Below are positions 1 to 11,113 of a stretch of DNA of 64,000 nucleotides, piece by piece (within the stretch, counting starts at the first letter, position 1; every line of letters begins with the position of its first letter). This stretch comes from Imbricaverruca yamaguchii (Eukaryota > Arthropoda > Thecostraca > Neoverrucidae): positions 1,669,001 through 1,733,000 of the forward strand of contig JAOTOL010001546.1 of assembly GCA_034440575.1 (NCBI GenBank), given 5' to 3'. Under the pieces are notes generated by a model that was not told the origin of the DNA, did not search any database, and worked only from the letters and a program-made list of their open reading frames with translations. The position numbers were made by a program, and so were the translations under genes.

Positions 1-735
1 TAATTCGTGCTGCATGGTTCGCTCTGTAACATGGGCAGTTGCTTATACATATATTTCATTGGATATCCATCCATATGACTCGGCTGGATAAGAGAAAGGT
101 TGCAAGATATAAAAGTGGCAATGTCGGTACACCACGACGAAAATCACGTTCCTGCCCTATGCAATGTGTTACGCAGATGTCAGCTGATCTGATCCAGTCC
201 ACAAACCTTCTCAACGAAGTCAACGAGGTGCACTCGACTGAACATCACGCTCCAACACCAAAATACTCCACATGGACCAAGGCAGTATGTGGCACAAAAT
301 CAGATTAAACGAACGGCAAAAGAGCAAGACCACAGAAGCGCAGATTGGCACCAATAAACACCGGTTGAAATAAAGAAAAACACTGAACATATGTTTAGTG
401 GTGAGATTACAGCTGCAACAAGATTTTCCTCACTCTGATGTCGCAATTATGCATGGATACTTTTCCATGTAATTGTAAGTAAGCAATTGTAAGTGGTCAA
501 CATTATGCAAGCTTCTGCTGCTCTTCTTAAATGTTTTTACATTAAAACGTAAAATAAAATGACGATTTTGTGACTGCCTTCACATGTTGTCTACATGTAT
601 TTCAGGCCAACGCAAGATACGTTTGATGCACATATCGCAAAAAGTAAATTTGCGGCCATATTTTACTCCTCAAACATCATGAGTTACGGCAGGTTTTCAC
701 TAGTTTCAACACACTAAAGCCAGTTGTATTAGGAT
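1..735. other. no gene recognised, AT-rich flank
   Basis: I see no exon, known repeat or RNA gene here. Short open frames occur but lack splice context or family resemblance. The stretch lies 3' of the GANAB-like exon on the minus strand and may be intron or flank of that gene. Confidence 0.5.
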
Positions 736-1080
736 TTTGCCAACCCCGAACAATGGCACCGAAAATTCCGGGTTGCAGCGATTTTCGCCTCCCAGCTGGC
801 TTTATCGTCCGATGGAAGGCGACACGGGCGAGTTGCTCAGACCTGCGGGGTCCGACACGTCAGGGCAGGCGCGTGCAACTGGACAGCAGCATGTCGGGTC
901 ACCAGACCTTTGTCGTCCGCATCGAGCAGCTCGCCCGTGTCGCTCCACACCGCAGCTGCCTGTCGCTGCGGACACCACACCGCAGCTGCCTGCTGCAGCA
1001 GTCACCACGCCGCAGCTGCCTGCTGCTACTGACAACACACCGCAGCTAGATGTTGCAGCGGACACCTGATGCACTCCTGG
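736..1080 (-). other. GC-rich block with 30-bp tandem units, possible unassigned exon
   Basis: This GC-rich block just downstream (minus strand) of the GANAB-like exon contains four diverged 30-bp units at about 948-1066, each with CCGCAGCTGCCTG on the plus strand. On the minus strand every unit supplies a GGCAG|CTGCGGTGTGG that looks like a 3' splice site plus an exon start, and the last one runs into a unique GC-rich stretch. No frame there resembles the next part of glucosidase II, so I assign no function. It could be a coding exon on either strand or only the remnant of one. Confidence 0.35.
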
Positions 1081-1096
1081 GTAGCGCTATACTCAC

Positions 1097-1333
1097 TTCT
1101 GGGTGGCTGGCTCGCCCTGCAGGGCGTACTGCGGCGTGTATCTGGGCCGCAGAGGCGCCTGCTCGGTGACGCGCACTCTGACCGAGCTGTCGCGCAGCGT
1201 GGTGATGTGCAGTAGCAGCGGTACGCCGGCACGTCCGCCCAGCAGGTGCGCCGTCACCGCCGCCTCGGCCACCACCACAGAGTCGGCCGGCACGTAGTAT
1301 GGCGAGCTGCCCCCGGCCACCGACCGCTGCCGC
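1097..1333 (-). CDS. glucosidase II alpha subunit (GANAB-like), one N-terminal exon
   Basis: One exon of the ER glucosidase II catalytic subunit (GH31), which trims the inner glucoses of N-glycans together with the PRKCSH beta subunit. The minus strand reads from a TGTGTGTCAG acceptor (exon starts at 1333) to a GTGAGT donor at 1096-1091. The translation begins RQRSVAGGSSPYYVPADSV and later has VRVRVTEQAPLRPRYTPQY. From family knowledge this follows the N-terminal pattern of animal GANAB, a Cys/KRQRS stretch, then SPY, then an R-I/V-x-E-x-x-P-x-RPRY strand ahead of the catalytic barrel. The catalytic domain is not in the window and earlier exons were not found. The exon's 5' edge has been amplified into the adjoining minisatellite, so the functional 3' splice site could be at 1334 or at the far end of the array (3114). 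Another GH31 enzyme is possible but less likely. Confidence 0.75.
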
Positions 1334-3114
1334 CTGACACACACAGTCCCGACCCGTCGGCCGTCACGTGACATGGCGAGCTGCCCCCGGCCACTGCCGC
1401 CTGACACACACAGTCCCGTCACAGAGTCGGCCAGCACGTGACATGGCGAGCTGCCCCCGGCCACTGCCGCCTGACACACACAGTCCCGTCACAGAGTCGG
1501 CCGTCACGTGACATGGCGAGCTGCCCCCGGCCACTGCCGCCTGACACACACAGTCCCGTCACAGAGTCGGCCGTCACGTGACATGGCGAGCTGCCCCCGG
1601 CCACTGCCGCCTGACACACACAGTCCCGACCCGTCGGCTGTCACGTGACATGACGAGCTGCCCGGCCACCGCCGCCTCCAACAGTCCCGTCACAGTCGGC
1701 CGTACTAATGGCGAGCTGCCCCCGGCCACTGCCGCCTGACACACACAGTCCCGACCCGTCGGCCGTCACGTGACATGGCGAGCTGCCCCCGGCCACTGCC
1801 GCCTGACACACACAGTCCCGTCACAGAGTCGGCCGTCACGTGACATGGCGAGCTGCCCCCGGCCACCGCCGCCTGACACACACAGTCCCGTCACAGAGTC
1901 GGCCGACACGTGACATGACGAGCTGCCCCCGGCCACCGCCGCCTGACACACACAGTCCCGACCCGTCGGCCGTCACGTGACATGACGAGCTGCCCCCGGC
2001 CACCGCCGCCTGACACACACAGTCCCGTCACAGAGTCGGCCGTCACGTGACATGACGAGCTGCCCCCGGCCACCGCCGCCTGACACACACAGTCCCGTCA
2101 CAGAGTCGGCCGTCACGTGACATGACGAGCTGCCCGCCCCGGCTGCCCCGGCCACCGCCGCCTGACACACACAGTCCCGTCACATAGTCGGCCGTTACGT
2201 GACATGACGAGCTGCCCCCGGCCACCGCCGCCTGACACACACAGTCCCGTCACATAGTCGGCCGTCACGTGACATGACGAGCTGCCCCCGGCCACCGCCG
2301 CCTGACACACACAGTCCCGTCACATAGTCGGCCGTCACGTGACATGACGAGCTGCACCCGGCCACCGCCGCCTGACACACACAGTCCCGTCACAGAGTCG
2401 GCCGTCACGTGACATGGCGAGCTGCCCCCGGCCACTGCCGCCTGACACACACAGTCCCGTCACAGAGTCGGCCGTCACGTGACATGGCGAGCTGCCCCCG
2501 GCCACTGCCGCCTGACACACACAGTCCCGACCCGTCGGCCGTCACGTGACATGGCGAGCTGCCCCCGGCCACCGCCGCCTGACACACACAGTCCCGTCAC
2601 ATAGTCGGCCGTCACGTGACATGACGAGCTGCCCCCGGCCACCGCCGCCTGACACACACAGTCCCGTCACATAGTCGGCCGTCACGTGACATGACGAGCT
2701 GCCCCCGGCCACCGCCGCCTGACACACACAGTCCCGTCACATAGTCGGCCGAGACGTGACATGGCGAGCTGCCCCCGGCCAGTGCCGCCTGACACACACA
2801 GTCCCGTCACATAGTCGGCCGTCACGTGACATGACGAGCTGCCCCCGGCCACCGCCGCCTGACACACACAGTCCCGTCACATAGTCGGCCGTCACGTGAC
2901 ATGGCGAGCTGCCCCCGGCCACCGCCGCCTGACACACACAGTCCCGTCACATAGTCGGCCGTGACGTGACATGGCGAGCTGCCCCCGGCCACCCGCCTGA
3001 CACACAGCCCGTCACAAGTCGGCCGCGCCACCGCCTGACACAAACCGTCACATAGTCGGCCGAGACGTGACATGGCGAGCTGCCCCTGCCCCCGGCCACC
3101 GACCGCTGCCGCCT
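1310..3114 (-). repeat. 70-bp minisatellite, about 25 units, built from the GANAB exon edge
   Basis: Tandem units of 70 bp, with a few indel variants, run from inside the GANAB-like exon to 3114. On the minus strand each unit holds TGTGTGTCAG|GCGGCAG, the exon's 3' splice site, then GGCAGCTCGCCAT from its coding start, then a short spacer. Both outer edges keep the longer GGCAGCGGTCGGTGGCC found in the real exon, so the array grew between two copies of the exon start. Because 70 is not a multiple of 3, apparent reading frames of about 60 codons recur every 70 bp; they are by-products. About 18 units carry the palindrome GTCACGTGAC. Confidence 0.95.
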
Positions 3115-4010
3115 GAGTAGACACGCACAAAATAACACGCTCGCAAAGCTTGCAGTACAACACGCACAAACAACACAGTGACAGCAAACCACTCGCAAAC
3201 TATGATTGGTAAGCTTCATCTACCTGGCAGCTAAGAAAAACCCACAACTTCATCATAACAGAACACATCAACAGACCAATATCAATCAAGCACTAACAAG
3301 AGTCACATAACAATGGAACATTCGCGAACAATTACTTCGCGAATAAGCCTCACAAACACGGCTTGTGTTTGTGTTTGCTGCACGGTCACAGTAGATCATC
3401 TTGAAACAGTTTCAAAGGACCAAGTGTCCAACATAATCCTTGGTTAGGTGACATGTGTGCAAGGCCCTCCAATATTTCCTAACAAAGATATGAAACAATA
3501 TCGAAATTAATATGCACAACTTGCATACAATCGCATGATATAGTTCAGCTGAATATAATGCCAAAACAATACACAGGCCTGAAACTTCAGACCGTTGATG
3601 TGATGTTCATCTGAATGAGCATGGATATCCAGGATTGGGCACACTGCTTCACAAACAACCCACCACACACAAAGAGCAAAGCAAAGAAAGCAAGTCACAG
3701 CAAAACCCTCACAAACAGCTGCACTCTAACAGAATACCCCCCCCACCAAAAAAAAACAGTCATGCCACAACAGAACGCTCCCAATATGTCGTATCATACA
3801 GTAGAGCACTCACCAAGCAACATGAACAAGTGAACCACTCAGACACAGCACAGTCACAGTGGCACATATACACATTCCATGGCGGCAGCAGAACACGCAC
3901 AAGCAATCCGGCCACAGTTGAGCACTTACAAACCATCCTCAATTGTGGAACTCTTATAGAGTCTGCATGTGGTGGTAGCTGCATTACCTGCAGAAATTCA
4001 CCATGACAGA
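3115..4010. other. probable intron of the GANAB-like gene, nothing else recognised
   Basis: On the minus strand a good acceptor, GTGCGTGTCTACTCAG, ends at 3115, directly beside the first array unit. Beyond it the sequence is AT-rich with CACA-rich stretches. I found no upstream GANAB exon (signal peptide or cysteine-containing N-terminus) here. Confidence 0.4.
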
Positions 4011-4019
4011 GGCTCTGTT

Positions 4020-4330
4020 GTTAAGTCCAAAATATATCACGATCAAAGGTGAGGACCAAGGCAGGCTGAAAGCTGTACTGAAAGTAATACTAGGATTGCA
4101 TTCTTAGACCAGGACTGAGGACTGACCAACATGAGGTGCTAAAACCAGGGCTAATGTATAAAGCCACAATGATTGACACGAACTTTGAATGACAGCTGAT
4201 ACCGGAACTGAGGGCTAAGACCAGAACAGAGAGCTGAAACTAAAGCTGGGGCTGAGCTATGGCAGCTGGCTAAGATCAGGATTCAAAGCTGCGACTATGA
4301 CTAAAGGTGTTGCCAATGATCTGAATATAG
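4020..4330. repeat. degenerate short tandem repeat
   Basis: Loosely repeated units of about 18-24 bp with the theme GGCTAAGACCAGAACTGAG. Units are strongly diverged, so this is an old minisatellite. There is no coding potential and no exon beside it that I recognise. Confidence 0.6.
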
Positions 4331-4796
4331 TAGAAGTGCATACCAGAGGACTATACAGAGTCACTAGTGCCAAGCACTTCATTTACACCATGCAAATCCA
4401 AGTAACAAAAGCAGTTCATTTAATTTCCAATGCAAACAGATGCACTTGCACTGTTTCAAAACATTAAAAGCAGGAAAATTAAGGAAAGAACCCAAGCACG
4501 CCATAAAATAAACATAATGCATGTTGCCACTGGTACCATTATTAGGTCGTCGTCATCAATCAATTATGAATCAAACTACTATAAAAAAAACTATCAAACT
4601 ACTTACTTGCAGAAACTGCTTTCCTCGCATGTTTTGAAGTTTCCTCTGTCTACAGCATGTGTCAGACACACCAGCAGCAGAAAATATCCTATCCACCTGC
4701 AAAAACAGCACACATGAATGCATTAAGCTAGGCTGGCCCTGTGGACTTTGGGGTAAATCTGAAACAACTGAGCATGGTATGACACCTAATGACTTA

Positions 4797-4963
4797 GTTG
4801 GCTGGTCATTGGGTTTTACGACAAGTCGACCATTCAATCATGTAGCGTCGCCAATCTCTCACGCCGATTGGCCGCGGCATAAGAGCAGCGACGGGTGAGA
4901 CTAGAACCCACGACCTATGTGCCAGGCAACTTACCCCGAGACTATTCGTCCCTGGCAACCAAC
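4797..4963 (-). mobile_element. tRNA-derived SINE, family 1, minus strand
   Basis: A reverse-oriented copy of the SINE seen at 27170, 27931, 28435 and 50593. On the minus strand it has a tRNA-like head (CCAGGGACGAATAGTCT, then a B-box-like GGGTTCTAGTCTCACC), the family-specific GCGTGAGAGATTGGCGACGC and a 3' part ending GTCGTAAAACCCAATGACC. The head is too diverged to be a working tRNA gene. Confidence 0.85.
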
Positions 4964-4964
4964 G

Positions 4965-6222
4965 ACCTAAGGAAATATATACATATGCATACATTATAAA
5001 CTATATACAGGCAGACCACATAGTGTTGCTACATACTTGCAGAGATGCACCTTCAACGCCTATTCATTAATAAAGGAACTAACAAAAGGCACAGCATGTG
5101 AGAGGCTGGAAGTTTCGCCTGATATTGGTTGTGTGATATCTACCTGCCACGTCAGTGGGTGCAATGAAAAAAGCGAACACCATGTTCAATACTAGTCGCA
5201 AAATTGGAACCGTGCCAAGGCCTATGAATTTGGACCTGAAAATAAAGCATTTTGACCTCCACAAAGCTTAAATCAATCTAAATTATAGCGTGGGTGGTGG
5301 TGGCGGCATGGGTGGCGTGCCGCAGCCGCCAAGGTCGGGCGTGGTGTCGCCGATGCTGTGGGCCGCGGCGGTCGCAGACTTCGGACTTCAGCATCAGGTG
5401 GTCATGGTGACCGCTAGCGTCGTTATGTGATCAAGTTTTTCGTCAGAGCTCCTAAGGATAATCAGCTCATCACATTGAGCATTCCCATGTTGGTCTCGGT
5501 TATTTATATTTATTGGCATGATGATGAAGTGATACACTGGTACAAGATCTGGGAGATGCCACGAGGTGTGTAGTTAATGTAAGTGTAAGAGTAGATAGTT
5601 CCAATGATAAGGCATCTGAAATAATGTTAAATATTTCCTCCAATGGACGTACATAAACCTTCAATGTTCCGTCAAATTGATTTTGCTCTAATTCCAGTAT
5701 ATTGGTTGTCACAAATATATTTAAATACCTGTGTGTTTGACGGAAGTGCTCGCTGCTGAGTGTTGTAGTATTGCCATGTTTGTTTCGTCACTATTGGTTG
5801 GCTACACAAATGAACCGGGACGTCGCCGGGTCGGCAGGGTGCCGATGGCAGTAGCAGTGCCAGTTAACGACCGTCAATCCAGCTCGTGGCAGGCGGCCGG
5901 CTCGTGGGCTCGGGGAAAGCCGTTCTTTCAACAGGATTGGCGCATCAGTTAGGTTGATTGTGGGGTGTGGTAGGGTTGAGACATGGGGTTAGAACTTTGC
6001 TGATTACTGGCCAAATTTGACTGAAAAAAATGTGCGTCGCATGTTAAACGAACTGGAATTCGTGGACATTTGGCATGATAAATATCTGAGAACTGCTAGG
6101 TGCACCTGACTCGAACCTCTTCAACAATGAACAATTCATCATGTGTTCAGTAGTTGCTATTTGTTACAGCATCATGTATTACAGTGCATCGAGATACAAC
6201 CAGGTATTTGTACCAACAACAG
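4965..6222. other. no recognised gene; GC-rich island at 5283-5432
   Basis: Mostly AT-rich single-copy DNA. A sharp GC-rich island at 5283-5432 follows TCTAAATTATAG, which could be a 3' splice site. On the plus strand it reads openly from a glycine run through MGGVPQPPRSGVVSPM to a stop at about 5430. It could be a small terminal exon of an unknown plus-strand gene, but I recognise no family and see no matching donor. Confidence 0.3.
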
Positions 6223-6236
6223 CTTAGTAAATCTTT

Positions 6237-6271
6237 TAGTTAGTTATTTGGGTTTTGGGGCGCTTCGACCA
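6237..6271 (-). mobile_element. 35-bp micro-insert of the I-like LINE 3' tail
   Basis: A 35-bp insert containing TATTTGGGTTTTGGGGCGC (reverse complement of the LINE 3' end) lies between two perfect 14-bp copies of CTTAGTAAATCTTT, at 6223-6236 and 6272-6285. It is the shortest member of the set and lacks the 5' arm of the hairpin. Confidence 0.9.
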
Positions 6272-6645
6272 CTTAGTAAATCTTTAAATTATGCTGTATG
6301 GAAATGAGAAAGGACCTCATCTGTGGCGATTTAATAATGTCCTTCTTGAAGATGACATCTGTATTTACAATGTGCATGCTGAAAATAAAAAGGCTACTGA
6401 TAACGAGAGTATATATGGCAATGCTCACAATCTCGACTTAAAGTAAGAAATGGTCATGAGTGCCACCTGAGTGCTTAGCATGAAAAGAAACAAAGAAAAG
6501 GCCAGACAGAGGAGAGAAGAATAAAAATAAACTAAATTAGTTACAATTAGACTGCTCTTGTCGCTAGTTCCAACGAAGCTTTTTCAAAATAGATATGCCC
6601 CTGTTCGCGAACGAGCAAATGCATTTGAAGAACAAAAAGGTAGAC

Positions 6646-6668
6646 CTGCTGTATATATATATATATAC
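6646..6668. repeat. short (TA)n microsatellite
   Basis: About 20 bp of alternating TA ending in TACACATAT. No gene context. Confidence 0.7.
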
Positions 6669-6849
6669 ACATATCTGTAATGTCAATAAATGTAATGTCC
6701 TCACAATACTGAGAAATAGCAAGATATCCATTCAGGACTTTTGGGCCATGCACCTTTCCAGCCTGCCTGATTTTGCATGTGAATATTTAAACTGTGATTG
6801 TGAACAGTGGCACAGATAATGGACACCCTTGCTGCAGACCAGAAAATAT

Positions 6850-6864
6850 ATGTATATATACAGG

Positions 6865-6938
<74 letters not shown>
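6850..6938. repeat. (TA)n microsatellite, about 70 bp
   Basis: A nearly pure TA dinucleotide tract, preceded by an interrupted ATATATG stretch. Open frames rich in Tyr-Ile on both strands are by-products of it. Confidence 0.95.
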
Positions 6939-6940
<2 letters not shown>

Positions 6941-7257
6941 CTGAATGGAGGGGCACCACCTATCCATAAAGGGAGGGGAGGGCTGCAGCTCACTGCTTCC
7001 AGCACTGAGCTCAAACTAAGTCCAGCGATCAGCCGGCGACGCCCGATGCCACTAGCCACGAGCCAGGACAAAGCGATGTCATTCATCCGCTGTCTTCAGC
7101 ATCTTACATGACTCGAACAGTGAAAAGAAAAACTGCGGAGGTCTTTGTCTAGCACTTGTTCATGCCAGCAAGCAAAGAAGCTTGAAGGGATGCTTGCTAG
7201 CAAGCAAGCACTTGTTCGTGCCAGCAAAACCGTGCACGCCGAGCGGAAGGAGAAAAC

Positions 7258-7293
7258 AGAACACCTTTCAGCCTGCTGGATGAAAGGTGTTCT
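7258..7293. repeat. perfect inverted repeat, 13-bp arms, 10-nt loop
   Basis: AGAACACCTTTCA at 7258-7270 is exactly complementary to TGAAAGGTGTTCT at 7281-7293. It sits in a GC-rich stretch (7145-7900) with several long open frames but no recognisable protein. The GC content could reflect an unidentified gene or repeat. Confidence 0.8.
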
Positions 7294-7299
7294 CTTGGA

Positions 7300-8700
7300 T
7301 CCCGTATGGTGCCATTATGAGCGGCAGAGGGGGCAGGAGGTACGCCAGCTAGGTCGCGGCGGTCGGCCGTTCCGAAGGCGTGGTCGAGTAGCAACGATGT
7401 CCCGCCGACCCAGTCGGCCGAGTGTTAGACGGCTGCCGAATGCTGGTGCAGCACCGTTTCCGCCTACTTCCCAGTGCACATAACACTCAGGAAAGATCCA
7501 GATTGGATTTGCATGGAATGGTCAGCCAGCTGGCGCCAAGAATATGCCACTGGCGTGGACACCCAGTAAACATGCCAACGTTGGCCCGCTGCCGGCATGT
7601 GTCAGGGCAAGCTCGGCATCCCATAAGAGGCATGCCAACATCCAGTCACTCAGCTTGACTTTGGCAAACCAACCTGAAATGTCAACATGTGCTGGTTTGA
7701 GTCTGGTAAAGCAACAGCGGCCAGTCGACGTCGGGCCGTTGCCCGACATTTCCACAGTCGACAGCGAGACGCTATCGTCCGAACAGCCACCCGGAATCTT
7801 CCCGACGTCGGTCCCGCGTCTGTTACATATCGGCTGGGTGTCCGCTGCATCTCAGCATGAGCAAACATTCCACTCTACCACTGGGTTAAAATAATGTTGT
7901 TTTTTTTTCGTTGGGTATAGGATGTCAAAACAAACATGGTAGGATGTCGAAATCTGCAATGAAATTAGTCATTTACAATGTTTTTCATGTCTCGGACTCA
8001 AATTGGGCTAATAGTGTAGGTACTTATGAGTGTACCTTTATAACTTGTTTTGAGATGCATAAGTTAAGAGCTATATTCAGGATAGAGAATACTAACTATG
8101 CTATACACTGGTATCATATGCCATATCACATAGGCTATCCTTTTCACCCAAATTGCATTACGAAATATTCGTGTATCACCATTCCTTATCAAGAGCATGC
8201 ATACACTACTTATAGACAAGATACTGTTAGAAAGGATACACAAATACTTCATAAGCATGCATCAAGGAGCAGGATGTTGATACTTCTTGGAGAAGAATGT
8301 TGATTGAATGTTCAGGAAGTGCTATGTTCCACCCTATTTCACAAGTATGGTATCACTGCTCTGCCACCCCCATCCCCAGCTGACAGCAGGCTGTTATTGG
8401 CATGCTCACTGGGCAAGACTTGGGTTGAATGTGATACATGCCCCACAACTGTCCACAAGCAAATATCAGATGATGAAGCTGTCACAAACATGGTGTGTGA
8501 GGCATGTGCTGACGTCGTGCCTGCTCAGTGTTAGCTAGTTTGTGTTTCTTACCATGTGTGTCCATTCCATTTTACTTTCATCAGAAGTTACTCCTTTTGG
8601 AGAAAAGGCACCATTCTGAGATGAAAAGGTGCTAGAGTACATCCCACCCCAGCCCAATGAAATTGTCAGCTGAAGGTGCCCCTCCAAAGAAATGTACCCT
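7300..8700. other. no recognised gene
   Basis: GC-rich to about 7900, AT-rich after. Open frames of up to 130 codons are present but none shows a family motif or splice support. A short cysteine-rich frame near 8410-8530 is discussed among the rejected items. Confidence 0.4.
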
Positions 8701-8718
8701 CCACATGAGAAGTCCACT

Positions 8719-8764
8719 TTAATTATTTGGGCTTTAGGGCATGTCAACAACTATGGCCTAGTGG
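8719..8764 (-). mobile_element. 46-bp micro-insert of the I-like LINE 3' end
   Basis: The reverse-oriented tail TAATTATTTGGGCTTTAGGG lies between diverged direct repeats ATGAGAAGTCCACT (8705-8718) and ATGAGAAATCCACT (8765-8778), 13 of 14 identical, which I read as a target duplication. Confidence 0.75.
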
Positions 8765-9329
8765 ATGAGAAATCCACTAACCACTCCTGAGATATATGTT
8801 TGACTCAGTTGCTTGGTTCAATAACAAGCATAATTTAAGATGCTTGTTTGCAGGAAGGCTTGCAGGAAGACTATGCTGGGGTGGCTAGGTCCTTTGGCAA
8901 TGCAGGGCCAACAGGAGCAGAATAGGTTCAACCAAACTCTTGCCCCCCTCCCCCCACCAATACAGCATTAATGTGCAATGACCAAAGGCAGGAGATGTCC
9001 CCTGCCTAATCAGGGATGGATACAGTTTTTCCTTGGAAGACATCCATTCAGGGACATTTGCAGAGATGCTCCACGGAGAAAATAGTTGGCCTCCAGACAA
9101 ATTCCACAACGTTATTACTGGATCTACCCATGCCCTCACTATAAAATTTCCACCAAGGTGTCCAAGTATTGCATGAGTGCATACTACTCCATCATCCTAA
9201 GTATTCAGTAATATGAGGTGCATCTACTTGTGCACCTCATCTGACACATTACAGAATACAACAACCGTATTTGTGTGTTCAGAATACAGTACAATACTAT
9301 GAAATAATTATCCATTTTAAAATTGCTTT

Positions 9330-10318
9330 TCACAAGTGGTTAAAGGACCATCATCAAAACATGAGAGGAATTGTGTACCTAATGCATTTGATACTTTCTT
9401 TGTCTCTGTTGGAGAGAGATTGGAACAAAAGATAGATTTCATAGAGAAAGATCGAACTGAATATATAGCTGAACCTATCTATTCAAGGTTTTCTGATCAT
9501 GTAAGTACTAGTGAAATTCAAGTGGAATCAATTATTAAGAACATGAAATCTGTTGGAGGTGACATAGATGGAATCAGCACAAAAATATTAATGCTTACCT
9601 ATAAAAGTATATTGAAGCAGATTACCCACCTCCTTAATCTTTGTCTGCATGGTGGAATATTGTCTGATGATTTTAAGAAAGCAGTTGTTGTACCTATTTT
9701 CAAGGCAGGAGGGCATCACAAATTCACAAATTATAGACCTATATCTTTACTCCCCATCTTTTCAAAATTTTGGAAAAAATATTGCATGCCTATCTTTCAG
9801 CATATTTGGAACAAAATAATGTACTAAGCCCTTTCCAATTTGGCTTCAGAAAAAAAACCATAGTACATGCATGCCCATTATGCATTTATATAATTAAATA
9901 ACTAAGCCCATAAAAATAAAGAAATTGTGCGTGGTTTATATATTGATTTGAAAAAGGCTTTTGACACAGTTAGCACAGAGATATTAGTCAGAAGATTACA
10001 ATGCATTGGACTTCAAGGTCTCTTTCTCAGAATACTAAAATCATACCTTAGAAATATATATCAGCAAACTAAAGTATATGAGACTCTAGCTGAACCAAAA
10101 TTAATTTCTGTGGGTGTTCCTCAGGGTTCCATTCTGGGGCCATTATTATTCATCATATATATAAACAACTTGCCCAGAATTTCCAATGAAGTAAATATGT
10201 ACCTTTTTGCTGATGACAGCAATTATTGTCAAGGCAAAAAGTATAGATGAATTACAGAATAAAATGAGTTGCTTTGTTCCAGAGCTAACACAATGGATCC
10301 AAGCAAATAGGATGTAAA
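9330..10318 (+). pseudogene. L2/CR1-type LINE reverse transcriptase, degraded
   Basis: Partial reverse transcriptase of a non-LTR retrotransposon. The first open block (9336-9827) holds VVVPIFKAGGHHKFTNYRPI, the finger region. The second (9927-10250) holds YIDLKKAFDTVS (motif A), GVPQGSILGPLLF and YLFADDSN (catalytic DD). Between them (9828-9926) the frame is broken by stops and a shift, and after FADD it shifts again, although an ELQNKM...LTQWIQANRM-like stretch continues to about 10315. No endonuclease domain and no intact 3' tail were seen. The motif spelling fits the L2/CR1 group better than RTE or Jockey, but clade assignment needs a tree. Confidence 0.85.
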
Positions 10319-10374
10319 ATAAAATGTATACATTAACAATATTTGGCCAATAAAACAACAAGATCAGGATGCTT

Positions 10375-10745
10375 CTTTTTAAGAGCTGATGTGGTCGTTG
10401 CAGGCTCTGATAACACAGTTCTTCAGAAAATGGCCAGTCCATGTGGAAGTCTTGTAGGGTGATCCAGAGACTTTCTCTCTGGAATGGTGCCTGGGGGTAT
10501 GGAGGTGGCGGCCATTTTGAGGTTGTAAATAACCTGCCTTGTGACTTGTATATCTCCAGTGACATATCACAAACATGCCCTGCTCCAACAGGGTCAAAGC
10601 CAGACTCCTCAACATCTATAAGGTTCTTTTGTCCCATTCTGACCACTGAGAGCAAAGTTATTGGCCTCCAAAGTTGGCATCATAACAAAAAAGGCACACA
10701 GAAAGGCATCAAACAGTTGCACCCACCCCTCTCAGAGCCAATCAC
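10375..10745. other. unidentified repeat-like segment
   Basis: Open frames on both strands, including a minus-strand frame of 169 codons. A WITLQDFHMDWPF-like stretch hints at decayed transposon coding sequence but I cannot name the family. It directly follows the LINE fragment. Confidence 0.25.
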
Positions 10746-11052
10746 TTACTGAGCTTTCACGCTGTGTGTGAGTCAGGGTAGTGATGGGGCCCAGCTACAA
10801 ACATCATACCAAGCTCCTCCCAATGACTGTTGCTGTGGTATGCAAAACAAAAGTTTTCTGTGATCACCATGTATACTTTTTTTTGTGCTCACTGTGTATA
10901 CATTTCTTTGTGGCCACTGTACTGTGCTGTGATTTGAGATAATAATTATCCCACTAGACTAAACAGTCATTAAATCCCAGAAACGTGCCTTGTGAATTAT
11001 TGATTACAGATGCTATACATACCCTGCAAATGAATTATTTATCAAGTGCAAT

Positions 11053-11099
11053 ATATTGATTGATTATTTGGGCTTAAGGGCGCATGGACTACTCAGGTA
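11053..11099 (-). mobile_element. micro-insert of the I-like LINE 3' end
   Basis: TTGATTGATTATTTGGGCTT followed by AAGGGCGCATGG matches the reverse complement of the LINE tail and 3' hairpin arm. It abuts the 5' end of the CR1-like element. I could not define target duplications. Confidence 0.6.
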
Positions 11100-11113
11100 G
11101 GAAGGACTACTAA

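Noticed and set aside
736..1080. Next GANAB exon
   Set aside because: The position and an acceptor-like repeat are suggestive, but no frame matches the glucosidase II sequence expected after the RPRY strand, so I left it unassigned.
1310..3114. CRISPR-like array
   Set aside because: Units are directly adjacent with no variable spacers. This is a eukaryotic minisatellite.
6732..7111. Tyr/Ile-repeat frames on both strands
   Set aside because: Translations of the (TA)n microsatellite.
8304..8538. PHD-finger-like Cys motif (WVECDTCPTTVH ... MVCEACADVV)
   Set aside because: Resembles part of a zinc finger, but the upstream half is missing, no splice context is seen and the surroundings are repeats.
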